Shown: positions 41,319 to 49,287 of the stretch, one piece after another
Position numbering within the stretch: position 1 is the first letter of the stretch
How the letters are laid out: every line of letters begins with the position of its first letter
Origin: Pseudomonadota bacterium
GTDB lineage: Bacteria > Pseudomonadota > Gammaproteobacteria > Steroidobacterales > Steroidobacteraceae
Assembly: GCA_021787615.1 (NCBI GenBank)
Contig: JAJYLP010000003.1
Location: 37,812 to 101,811, forward strand
Direction of reading: 5' to 3'
DNA: 64,000 nucleotides
The notes under the pieces: generated by a model
The model's input: only the letters and a program-made list of their open reading frames with translations
Database searches by the model: none
What the model was told of the DNA's origin: nothing
Made by a program: the position numbers and the translations under genes

Positions 41319-43427
41319 ATGCTGCTGAACTCTGAGGGCCACTCGCCGGCGCGCGGGCGCGGATCCGCCGCGCGCGCCGCGCTGCTCGGTCTCATGCTGC
41401 TCGGCGGCAGCCTGATCTCGGGCCGGCCGGCGCAGGCGGCCCGGGCCGCGCCGCCTGCGCTGCTGCTCGGAACCGCCTGGTACCCGGAGCAGTGGCCCGA
41501 GTCGCGCTGGCCGAAGGACCTCGCCCTGATGCAGGCGGCGCACATCCGCGTCGTGCGCGTCGGGGAGTTCGCCTGGAGCACCTTCGAGCCGCGCCAGGGC
41601 GAGTATCACTTCGGCTGGCTCGAGCGCGCCATCGCGGCGGCGGCGCGCCACCACATCTTCGTGGTCATCGGCACGCCCACCGCCGCCCCGCCGGCCTGGC
41701 TGACAAGCCGTTACCCGCAGACCCTGCGCGTGCATGCCGACGGCCGGCGGGCGCAGCACGGCAACCGCCAGCAGTTCTCCTTCTCGAGCCCGCGGTATCG
41801 CAAGTTCTGCCGCGACATCGCCGCGCGCCTGGCGCAGCACTTCGGGCACAACCCCGACGTGATCGGCTGGCAGATCGACAATGAGATGGGTCCGCCCTCG
41901 TTCGATGCCGAGACCCGCCGCCAGTTCCACGCCTGGCTGCGGCGCAAGTATCACACCATCGCCGCGCTCAACCGTCACTGGACGACCGCGTACTGGAGCC
42001 AGACGTACGATCACTTCAGCCAGGTGCCGATGCGCGCCCAGGGCGAGAACCCCGGCCTGTTGCTCGACTTCAAGCGCTTCGTGAGCGCGACCTGGTCCAG
42101 TTACGTGGAAAACCAGGTCCGGGCGATCCGCCGCCACGCCGCGCCGCGCCAGTTCATCACCACCAACACGACCCACTGGGGCGATCAGTTCGATCAATAC
42201 GCGATCAGCCGCGAGCTGACTCTCGCCGCGTGGGACGATTACGTCCCGGACGGCCATTTTCACTGGCTCGAGAACGCCGTTCAGGATGATCTGGTGCGCG
42301 GCTACAAGCGCCGGGACTTCTGGGTGATGGAGACGCAGCCGGCGTTCGTCGACTGGGCTCCGGTCAACGCGGCGTTGCCGCCGTACCGCATGCCCGAGCT
42401 CGCCTGGCAGGACGTCGGGCACGGCGCCAACGCGGTGCTCTATTGGCAGTGGCGCAGCGCGCTCAATGGCCAGGAGCAGTACCACGGCACGCTCGTCGGG
42501 CCGGACGGCGAGCCGGTGCCGGCGTACCGGGTGGTGCAGGCTATCGGCGCGCAATTCGCGCTCGCCGGCCCGGCGCTTGCGGGCACGGCGCCGCGCAGCC
42601 GCGTGGCGCTGCTGCAGTCCTACGCCAGCCGCTGGGCCATCGACTTTCAGCGCCAGACTGTTCGCTTCGGTGTCGTGCGCGAATTCACGGCGTTCTACAA
42701 GCCGCTCGAGCGGTTCGCGCAGTCGGTGGACGTGATCTCGCCGCGCGCGCCGCTCGGGCGTTACCGGCTGGTGGTCGCGCCCGCGCTCAACGTGCTCTCG
42801 CGCGCCGAGGCGCATCATCTGGCCGCTTACGTGCGCGCAGGCGGCCACCTGGTCCTGGGCCCGCGCAGCGGCATGAAGGACCCGTACGATGCGCTGTGGG
42901 CCGAGCGCCAGCCCGGTCCGCTGGTGCCGCTCCTCGGTGGTCACGTCGGGGAGTACTACTCGCTGCTGAAGCCCGTGCCGCTCATCGGGCGGCTCGGCTC
43001 GGGACATGCCTCCGTCTGGGCCGAGACGCTGGTTCCGCAGGCGCCCGATACCCGCGTGCTGATGCGTTACGGCAAAAGCAACGGCTGGCTGAACGGCACG
43101 CCCGCCATCATCACGCGCCGCGTGGGCAAGGGATCCATTACGTATATCGGTGCATGGCTCGATCCCCCACTGATGAGCACCGTGCTCGATGAGCTCGCGC
43201 GAGCGGCGAACGTTCACCCTCTCATTGCGAGGGTGGCGCGCAACGTCGAGGTGTGCGAGCGGCTCGGTGACGGCAAGCGTGTGTGGATCCTCATCAACCA
43301 TGGACGCAAGCCTCACTCTGTGCGCCTGCCGGCGCCGGCCTCACCGCTGCTCTCCGGCGGTCCGGCCCGCCGGACGATAAAGCTCGCACCCCATGAAGTC
43401 AGCGTGCTGCTGGCGCCGCTCACATGA
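41319..43427 (+). CDS. Exported GH42-type beta-galactosidase (first of a tandem pair)
   Basis: A 702-residue enzyme with a signal peptide (AARAALLGLMLLGGSLISG) and the three GH42 domains. The TIM barrel opens with GTAWYPEQWPESRWPKDL, holds the acid/base Glu in VIGWQIDNEMG (near residue 189) and the nucleophile Glu in FWVMETQPAFVDW (near residue 339); a trimerisation-type domain and a small beta domain follow. I chose the ATG at 41319 because GGAG lies six bases upstream; GTG at 41259 and ATG at 41313 are alternatives. It should release beta-linked galactose from side chains such as galactan or arabinogalactan. Its stop overlaps the next gene's start (ATGA). Most GH42 enzymes are cytoplasmic, so export is notable. 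Confidence 0.92.
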   Translation: MLLNSEGHSPARGRGSAARAALLGLMLLGGSLISGRPAQAARAAPPALLLGTAWYPEQWPESRWPKDLALMQAAHIRVVRVGEFAWSTFEPRQGEYHFGWLERAIAAAARHHIFVVIGTPTAAPPAWLTSRYPQTLRVHADGRRAQHGNRQQFSFSSPRYRKFCRDIAARLAQHFGHNPDVIGWQIDNEMGPPSFDAETRRQFHAWLRRKYHTIAALNRHWTTAYWSQTYDHFSQVPMRAQGENPGLLLDFKRFVSATWSSYVENQVRAIRRHAAPRQFITTNTTHWGDQFDQYAISRELTLAAWDDYVPDGHFHWLENAVQDDLVRGYKRRDFWVMETQPAFVDWAPVNAALPPYRMPELAWQDVGHGANAVLYWQWRSALNGQEQYHGTLVGPDGEPVPAYRVVQAIGAQFALAGPALAGTAPRSRVALLQSYASRWAIDFQRQTVRFGVVREFTAFYKPLERFAQSVDVISPRAPLGRYRLVVAPALNVLSRAEAHHLAAYVRAGGHLVLGPRSGMKDPYDALWAERQPGPLVPLLGGHVGEYYSLLKPVPLIGRLGSGHASVWAETLVPQAPDTRVLMRYGKSNGWLNGTPAIITRRVGKGSITYIGAWLDPPLMSTVLDELARAANVHPLIARVARNVEVCERLGDGKRVWILINHGRKPHSVRLPAPASPLLSGGPARRTIKLAPHEVSVLLAPLT

Positions 43428-45541
43428 AGCGTTTCGTTCGATCGCGCGTAGCCTGCGCAGCCGCCTTCGCCGCGCTGGCCTTCACCGCCGGCGGCCGCGC
43501 GGCATCCGCTGCCCCCGTGCACCCGCGCATGCCGTCCCCGGCCGCGCGCACCGCGCTCGGCCGGCTGTGGCTCGGCGCGGCCTGGTACCCGGAGCAGTGG
43601 CCCGAGTCCCGCTGGCCGAGGGACCTTGCCCTGATGCAGGCCGCGGGCATCAATGTGGTGCGCGTCGGGGAGTTTGCCTGGAGCAGACTCGAGCCGCACC
43701 AGGGCGTCTATCACTTCGGCTGGCTGGCGCGCGCCATTGCGCAGGCGGCACGGCACCACATCTACGTCGTGATCGGCACACCGACCGATGCGCCGCCGGT
43801 GTGGCTGACGAGCCGCTATCCGCAGGTGCTGCGCGTGCATGCCGACGGACGGACGGCCCAGCACGGCAACCGCCGGCAGTTCTCGTACGCGAGTCCGCTC
43901 TATCGGAAATTCTGCCGCGACATCGTCACCCGCCTCGCGAGGCGCTTCGGCCACAACCCGGACGTCATCGGCTGGCAGATCGACAATGAGTACACCAACG
44001 AGTCGTACGACGCCGGCACGCGGCGGCGGTTCCAGCTGTGGCTCAAGCGCCGTTACGGTACGCTCGCGGCGCTCAATCGCGACTGGACTGCTGCGTACTG
44101 GAGCCAGACCTACACCGCCTGGAGCCAGATCCCGCTGAATGCCCTGCCCGGCAACCCCGGGCTGATGCTCGCGCACCGGCAGTTCGTCACCGCCACCTGG
44201 CTCGGGTTCCAACGCAATCAGCTGCAGGCGCTGCGCGCGCACATCGCGCCGCGGCAGTTCGTCACCACCAACATCGGCGGTCTCGGCTGGAGCGACAACT
44301 GGGATCACTATGTGATCACCCGTCCGCTCGATATCGCGGCCTGGGACGACTACGTCGGGGAAGGCCAGCTCGATTTCTACCGCAACGGCGCAATGAGCGA
44401 TTTCGTGCGCGGCTGGAAACGGCAGGACTACTGGGTCATGGAGGCCCAGCCCGGCTTCGTCGATTGGGCACCCGTCAACAACTCGCTGGTTAAGGGCGCC
44501 GTGCGCGCGATGACCTGGGAGTCGATCGGACACGGCGCCGATGCAGTGCTCTACTGGCAGTGGCGCAGCGCGCTCGGCGGCCAGGAGCAGTACCACGGCA
44601 CGCTGGTCGGACCGGACGGCAGGCCCGAGCCGCTGTACGCCGAAGTGCGGCGCATCGGCGGGGAGTTCAAGCGCGCATCCGCCGTCATCGCCGGCACGAG
44701 CCCGCGGTCGCGGGCGGCGCTGCTCGTCTCGTACGACAGCCGCTGGGCAATCGACTTCCAGCGCCAGACCCGTCGCTACCACCAGCTGCGCGTGCTGCTC
44801 GATTACTACCGTCCGCTCGAGAACCTGACTCACTCGGTGGACATCGTCTCGGCAGGTGCGCCGCTCGGGCAGTACCGGGTCGTCTTCGCGCCGAGCCTGA
44901 ACGTGATCTGCCGCCCGCTGGCGCGCCATCTGCGCGCGTACGTGCTCGGCGGGGGCATACTGGTGCTCGGCCCGCGCAGCGGCATGAAGGATCAGTACAG
45001 CCGCCTCAACGTCGAGCGCCAGCCCGGCCCGCTGGTGCCGCTGCTCGGCGCTCGGGTACAGCAGTATTACGCGCTCGATGCGCCCGTCGCGGTGCACGGC
45101 GCCGCCGGCCGCGGCATCGGGCGGATCTGGGCGGAGGCGCTGACACCGCGCTCGGACGCGACGCGGGTGCTGCTGCGCTACGGGGCGGGCAACGCCTGGC
45201 TCACTGGCGAGCCGGCGGCGGTCGAGCACCGCTACGGGCACGGCGCCATCATTTACCTGGGCACCATCCTCGATCGGCAGCTGATGCACGCATTCGTCGA
45301 GCGACTGCTTGCGCAAGCGCGCGTACGCTCACCGTTCGGCGTGCTGCCGCGCGGCGTCGAGCTGATGCGGCGGGTCGGCGCGGGGCGCGAGGTACTGATC
45401 ATCATCAACCATGGCGAGACCGCCCGCACGGTGCGTCTGCCCTACGACATGCACGACGTACTGCATCCGGGCCACGTCGTTCGAACGCTGACGCTGCGCT
45501 CCCAGGGCGTCGCGGTCCTCGCACGCGCCTTTCGGGGATGA
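43424..45541 (+). CDS. Exported GH42-type beta-galactosidase (second of a tandem pair)
   Basis: A 705-residue paralogue of the preceding gene, similar along its whole length. A signal peptide (ACAAAFAALAFTAGGRAASA) precedes the barrel; GAAWYPEQWPESRWPRDL, WQIDNEYTNES (acid/base near residue 189) and YWVMEAQPGFVDW (nucleophile near residue 340) are intact. The substitution of EMGPPS by EYTNES beside the acid/base, and the different loops after residue 285, suggest a different linkage or aglycone preference. It is translationally coupled to the first copy and followed 48 bases later by the fucosidase gene. Confidence 0.92.
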   Translation: MKRFVRSRVACAAAFAALAFTAGGRAASAAPVHPRMPSPAARTALGRLWLGAAWYPEQWPESRWPRDLALMQAAGINVVRVGEFAWSRLEPHQGVYHFGWLARAIAQAARHHIYVVIGTPTDAPPVWLTSRYPQVLRVHADGRTAQHGNRRQFSYASPLYRKFCRDIVTRLARRFGHNPDVIGWQIDNEYTNESYDAGTRRRFQLWLKRRYGTLAALNRDWTAAYWSQTYTAWSQIPLNALPGNPGLMLAHRQFVTATWLGFQRNQLQALRAHIAPRQFVTTNIGGLGWSDNWDHYVITRPLDIAAWDDYVGEGQLDFYRNGAMSDFVRGWKRQDYWVMEAQPGFVDWAPVNNSLVKGAVRAMTWESIGHGADAVLYWQWRSALGGQEQYHGTLVGPDGRPEPLYAEVRRIGGEFKRASAVIAGTSPRSRAALLVSYDSRWAIDFQRQTRRYHQLRVLLDYYRPLENLTHSVDIVSAGAPLGQYRVVFAPSLNVICRPLARHLRAYVLGGGILVLGPRSGMKDQYSRLNVERQPGPLVPLLGARVQQYYALDAPVAVHGAAGRGIGRIWAEALTPRSDATRVLLRYGAGNAWLTGEPAAVEHRYGHGAIIYLGTILDRQLMHAFVERLLAQARVRSPFGVLPRGVELMRRVGAGREVLIIINHGETARTVRLPYDMHDVLHPGHVVRTLTLRSQGVAVLARAFRG

Positions 45542-45589
45542 GTCATTCCACCGTATCCACACTTCGTCCATCGAGCGAACGAGTTCGAC

Positions 45590-47290
45590 ATGTTCTACAG
45601 CCTCCGTTGCGTTCCCCGCCGCGCGCCTGACCGCGCGCCCCGGGCGCTGAAATATTCCCTGCTCGCCGCGTTCGGCCTGATCCTGGGCGCGCTGCCGCCC
45701 GGGGCGGCGGCGGCGAGCCGGCCGGCCGCGCAGGTGCGCAGCGTGCATACCTTCCCGCCGCTCTGGGATGAGCCGAAGGACTATGAGCAGGCCTTGCATC
45801 GGCAGATGCACGAGGTGGCGGCCAGGATCCGTCGTGGCCCGTTCAAAGCCCGCTGGCATTCCCTCGAGGCCTATCACGTGCCCCGCTGGTTCCGGAACGC
45901 CAAGTTCGGCATCTTCATCCACTGGGGCGTGTTCTCGGTGCCGGCGTTTCAGAACGAGTGGTACTCGCGCGACATGTACGTCCAGGGCTCGCTCGCCTAC
46001 GATTACCAGCGCGCGGTCTACGGCCCGCAGTCGAAGTTCGGCTATCGGAATTTCATCGCCCATTTCACCATGGCGAAGTTCAATCCCAAGGCCTGGGCCG
46101 CACTGTTCAAGCAGGCGGGGGCCCGCTATGTGGTGCCGGTGGCCGAGCATTGCGACGGATTCGCCGAGTACAACTCGAAGTTCACGCTGTGGGACGCGGT
46201 GCGCATGGGTCCGAAGCAGGACCTGGTCGGGGAGCTGGAGAAGGCGGTGCGTGCCGAGGGCATGCGCTTCGGCGTCTCCTCGCACCGGGCCGAGCACTGG
46301 TGGTGGTATCACCCGGGCACGAAGTACGATGCGGACCTCAACAATCCCCGCTATGCGGGCCTCTACGGCCCCGCCGAGCCGATGCATCTGCCCGCAGACC
46401 ACTCGCGCGGCGAGCCCGACCCGAATCAGCTGCAGGACTGGCTGCCGCCCTCGAAGGCGTTCCTTCAGGACTGGCTGGCGCGCAGCACCGAACTCGTCGA
46501 CGAGTATCACCCGGATTTCCTTTACTTTGACTGGTGGATCAATCAGCCGGCGTTCGCGCCGTATCTGAAGCGCATGGCCGCGTATTACTATGACGTCGCC
46601 GCGGCACGCCACCAGGGAGTCGTCCTGACGTACAAGCTGCAGGCGTTCCCGGCCGGGACCGCCGTGCTCGACATCGAGCGCGGCAAGCTCGATACGCTGC
46701 GGCTGCGGCCGTGGGAAAGCGACACGTCGGTGAGCCTGGACTCCTGGGGGTACGTGCGCCATGACAAGTATCGCAGCGCCCGCTCCCTGCTCACCGACCT
46801 GATCGACATCGTCAGCAAGAACGGCGACATGCTGCTGAACATCGGGCCGCGCGCCAACGGAACGATTCCGGGCAAGGTGCGACGCATCCTGCTCGCGATG
46901 GGAGCATGGCTGAGGGTGAACGGTCAGGCGATCTACGGCACGCGGCCCTGGGTGCTCTACGGGGAGGGTCCGACGCGCTCGCCCAAGGGCCGGGACAATG
47001 GCCAGCGCTACACCCCGGAGGATTTCCGCTTCACACGCAAGCACGGTGTGGTGTATGCGCTTGGCATGGTCCGCCCGCGCGACGGCAAGGCGCTGATCGA
47101 GACGCTGTACCGCGCGACGCCGTATCTGCCCGGGCCCATCACCCAGGTGCAGCTCCTCGGCGATCCGCGGCCGATCCGCTGGCAACAGACTGCCGATGGC
47201 CTGGCGGTGCGGTTGCCGCGCACGGCGAGCGGCATGCCATACGCGCTGAAAATCCTTGCCCGCCCGGCCGCCGGCCATTCCGTGCATTGA
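45590..47290 (+). CDS. Exported GH29 alpha-L-fucosidase
   Basis: A 566-residue secreted fucosidase. After a hydrophobic export segment (YSLLAAFGLILGALPPGAAA) come the GH29 blocks WFRNAKFGIFIHWGVFSVPA, VVPVAEHCDGFAEYNS, SSHRAEHWWWY and DFLYFDWWINQP, in which Asp 314 is the expected nucleophile; NGDMLLNIGPRANGTI precedes the C-terminal beta domain. The acid/base is not conserved in sequence in this family and cannot be assigned by eye. It releases terminal alpha-L-fucose (or a related 6-deoxyhexose or galactose). The L-rhamnose dehydrogenase gene starts 11 bases after its stop. Confidence 0.92.
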   Translation: MFYSLRCVPRRAPDRAPRALKYSLLAAFGLILGALPPGAAAASRPAAQVRSVHTFPPLWDEPKDYEQALHRQMHEVAARIRRGPFKARWHSLEAYHVPRWFRNAKFGIFIHWGVFSVPAFQNEWYSRDMYVQGSLAYDYQRAVYGPQSKFGYRNFIAHFTMAKFNPKAWAALFKQAGARYVVPVAEHCDGFAEYNSKFTLWDAVRMGPKQDLVGELEKAVRAEGMRFGVSSHRAEHWWWYHPGTKYDADLNNPRYAGLYGPAEPMHLPADHSRGEPDPNQLQDWLPPSKAFLQDWLARSTELVDEYHPDFLYFDWWINQPAFAPYLKRMAAYYYDVAAARHQGVVLTYKLQAFPAGTAVLDIERGKLDTLRLRPWESDTSVSLDSWGYVRHDKYRSARSLLTDLIDIVSKNGDMLLNIGPRANGTIPGKVRRILLAMGAWLRVNGQAIYGTRPWVLYGEGPTRSPKGRDNGQRYTPEDFRFTRKHGVVYALGMVRPRDGKALIETLYRATPYLPGPITQVQLLGDPRPIRWQQTADGLAVRLPRTASGMPYALKILARPAAGHSVH

Positions 47291-47300
47291 GGTGAGCGCC

Positions 47301-48062
47301 ATGCTGCTCGAAGGCAAGAACGTCCTGATCACCGGTGCCTCGCGCGGCATCGGCCGCGCCACGGCCATCGAGTGCGCGCGCCACGGCGCCGATGTGGCCT
47401 TGAACTGGTTCAAGGACCGCGAGGGGATGGAGGAGACCCTCGCCGAGGTCGCGCGCCTGGGGCGGCACGCTGTCGAAGTGGAAGGCGATGTGGCGCGCCC
47501 GGAATCCGCCGAGCGGTTCGTCTCGGCCGCGGCCGCGGCGCTCGGGGGCGTGGACGTGTTCGTGAGCAACGCGGGCATCTGCCCGTTTCACGCGTTTCTG
47601 GATACGCCGCTCGAGGTGTTCGAGCGGACCATGGCCGTGAACCTGCACGGCGCGTACTACATGACACAGGCGGCGGCGCGGCAGATGAAGCAGCAGGGCA
47701 CCGGCGGGGCGCTGATCGCGATCAGCTCGATCAGCGCGCTGGTCGGCGGCGGGATGCAGGCGCATTACACACCGACCAAGGCCGGCGTGCACTCGCTGAT
47801 GCAGTCGTGCGCGATCGCGCTCGGGCCCTATGGGATCCGCTGCAATTCCGTCATGCCGGGCACCATCGCGACGGATATCAACAGGGAGGATCTCGCCGAT
47901 CCGGCCAAGCGCGCCTACATGGAAAAGCGCATCCCCCTCGGGCGGCTGGGTGAGGCGCGGGATGTCGCCGGCTGCGTGGTGTTCCTGGCATCGGATCTGG
48001 CGCGCTATGTCACGGGCGCCTCGGTACTGGTCGACGGGGGGCTGTTCGTCAACCTGCAGTAG
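47301..48062 (+). CDS. L-rhamnose 1-dehydrogenase (SDR)
   Basis: A 253-residue SDR. It starts MLLEGKNVLITGASRGIGRA and continues with VSNAGICPFHAFLDTP, SSISALVGGGMQAHYTPTKAG (Ser, Tyr and Lys of the active site), SLMQSCAIALGPYGIRCNSV, PGTIATDINREDLADP and the ending ARYVTGASVLVDGGLFVNLQ. These blocks match my recollection of the Azotobacter L-rhamnose dehydrogenase almost word for word. It oxidises L-rhamnose to L-rhamnono-1,4-lactone, the first step of the pathway whose later genes are at 33521-37360. GAGGTGA before the ATG at 47301 supports the start. It shares an operon with the GH42 and GH29 genes, so entry into the pathway is tied to glycosidase expression. Confidence 0.9.
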   Translation: MLLEGKNVLITGASRGIGRATAIECARHGADVALNWFKDREGMEETLAEVARLGRHAVEVEGDVARPESAERFVSAAAAALGGVDVFVSNAGICPFHAFLDTPLEVFERTMAVNLHGAYYMTQAAARQMKQQGTGGALIAISSISALVGGGMQAHYTPTKAGVHSLMQSCAIALGPYGIRCNSVMPGTIATDINREDLADPAKRAYMEKRIPLGRLGEARDVAGCVVFLASDLARYVTGASVLVDGGLFVNLQ

Positions 48063-48079
48063 GGCGCTGTGCGCAGAAT

Positions 48080-48113
48080 GCGAGGCGCCGGCCATCCTGG
48101 CGCGGCGCCTCGC
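48080..48113. terminator. Strong hairpin between convergent genes
   Basis: GCGAGGCGCC (48080-48089) pairs perfectly with GGCGCCTCGC (48104-48113); inside, GCCA and TGGC extend the structure. It lies just after the rhamnose dehydrogenase stop and before the end of the facing propeller-glycosidase gene, where a bidirectional terminator would be expected. No T-run follows, so the terminator role is inference from position and stability. Confidence 0.55.
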
Positions 48114-48128
48114 GGGGGCTGGATCTGT

Positions 48129-49268
48129 TTAGCTCGTCCAGGGCCGCGAGCGCGCCACCGAGATGGCGCGGTCATCGTGCGGCCAACTGCCGCTGACGCA
48201 GCAGTAGAACTGATACAGAGTGTCCTTCGCGTAGATGATCGACGGCTTGTGCGCGAAGGTGTCATCGATCGATCCCGGCGGGCCCACGTTCAGCATGATC
48301 TCCGGGACCTTGGTGAGGTGATACGGGTCCGTGCCAAGCGCGAGCAGGTCGCGCGCGTGACCGTCATTGGCAAAGCCGTAGTAATACACGCCCCACCACG
48401 GACCCCAGCGGACCACGCATGGGTCGCTTGCAAAGCGCGCGTCCCACGCAGCCGGGCCGCCGTGATGAATGACAGGGTTGCCCGGATAGCGGGTCCAGGT
48501 CTTCAGATCCGGTGAGGTCGCAATGCCGATCTGCTCGATCCAGTCACGCGACTTGTCCGTCTTGGCGTTGTAGAAAATGTAATACCGGCCGTCGTTGCGG
48601 ATCAGGTACGGCTTGTAGAGCCCGCCGGCTTCCCAGGGGTACGCCGGATCGGGCCTCAGGATCGGCTCGGTGAGCTCCCAGTGGTAGAGATCGTCCGTCC
48701 AGGCAAGCCCGATGACCGCCGGCCCCTGCTCGTAGCCCGGCCGCGGATAGGCGTGCCAGGCGCCGACGTAGCGCCCGTCGACCTTGATGAGCGAACCCTT
48801 GGAGTGCAGTCCGTCCTCGTGCAGGATCGACATCAGGGCGATGTTGTAGCGGATGATCGGGTTGTCCCGGTCCCGCCGCAGGATCAGGCCGGCACGGCGC
48901 CAGTGCTCGAGATCATCGGACTCGGCGAGCCCGGTCTGGTAGCCGATGCCGTCGAACCCGAGGTAGGTCATGTAGAAGCGGCCGCAGTTCTCGAACACGA
49001 ACGGGCAGTCCACCTTCAGCCGGTCGAAGCTGCCGGGCACGCCCGAGCGCGCAAGGATCCGACGCCCGAGCTTGTAGGGAGTCCTGAACGGCGCGATGCC
49101 CGGCAGATTGGCGCCCGCGCCGCGCGGGCGCCCGGACGGGAAATCCGGGCCGGGGGCCCTGCCGCCGCGCAACGCGGCCGGCACGGCAGCCCCGGCCCCC
49201 TGACCCAGCCCAACGCCAGTCGCCGCCAACAGTCCCGCGAGGAGCGTCCGTCGCTGTTGGTCGATCAT
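48129..49268 (-). CDS. Exported five-bladed beta-propeller glycosidase (GH43-like)
   Basis: A 379-residue secreted protein. QQRRTLLAGLLAATGVGLG is a Tat-like signal. The repeated pattern of strand motifs, such as CPFVFENCGRFYMTYLGFDG, YQTGLAESDDLEHWRRAG, SLIKVDGRYVGAWHAYP, GLYKPYLIRNDGRYYIFYNA and IGIATSPDLKTWTRYPGNPV, is that of five-bladed-propeller glycosidases (GH43, GH117 and relatives), and acidic residues recur in the central positions. I cannot assign the family or the substrate; an arabinose- or galactose-type residue is plausible. The start is 19 bases after the TonB-dependent receptor stop, so the two form an operon. Confidence 0.75.
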   Translation of the reverse strand: MIDQQRRTLLAGLLAATGVGLGQGAGAAVPAALRGGRAPGPDFPSGRPRGAGANLPGIAPFRTPYKLGRRILARSGVPGSFDRLKVDCPFVFENCGRFYMTYLGFDGIGYQTGLAESDDLEHWRRAGLILRRDRDNPIIRYNIALMSILHEDGLHSKGSLIKVDGRYVGAWHAYPRPGYEQGPAVIGLAWTDDLYHWELTEPILRPDPAYPWEAGGLYKPYLIRNDGRYYIFYNAKTDKSRDWIEQIGIATSPDLKTWTRYPGNPVIHHGGPAAWDARFASDPCVVRWGPWWGVYYYGFANDGHARDLLALGTDPYHLTKVPEIMLNVGPPGSIDDTFAHKPSIIYAKDTLYQFYCCVSGSWPHDDRAISVARSRPWTS

Positions 49269-49287
49269 GGCTGTCTCTTCAATCTCC

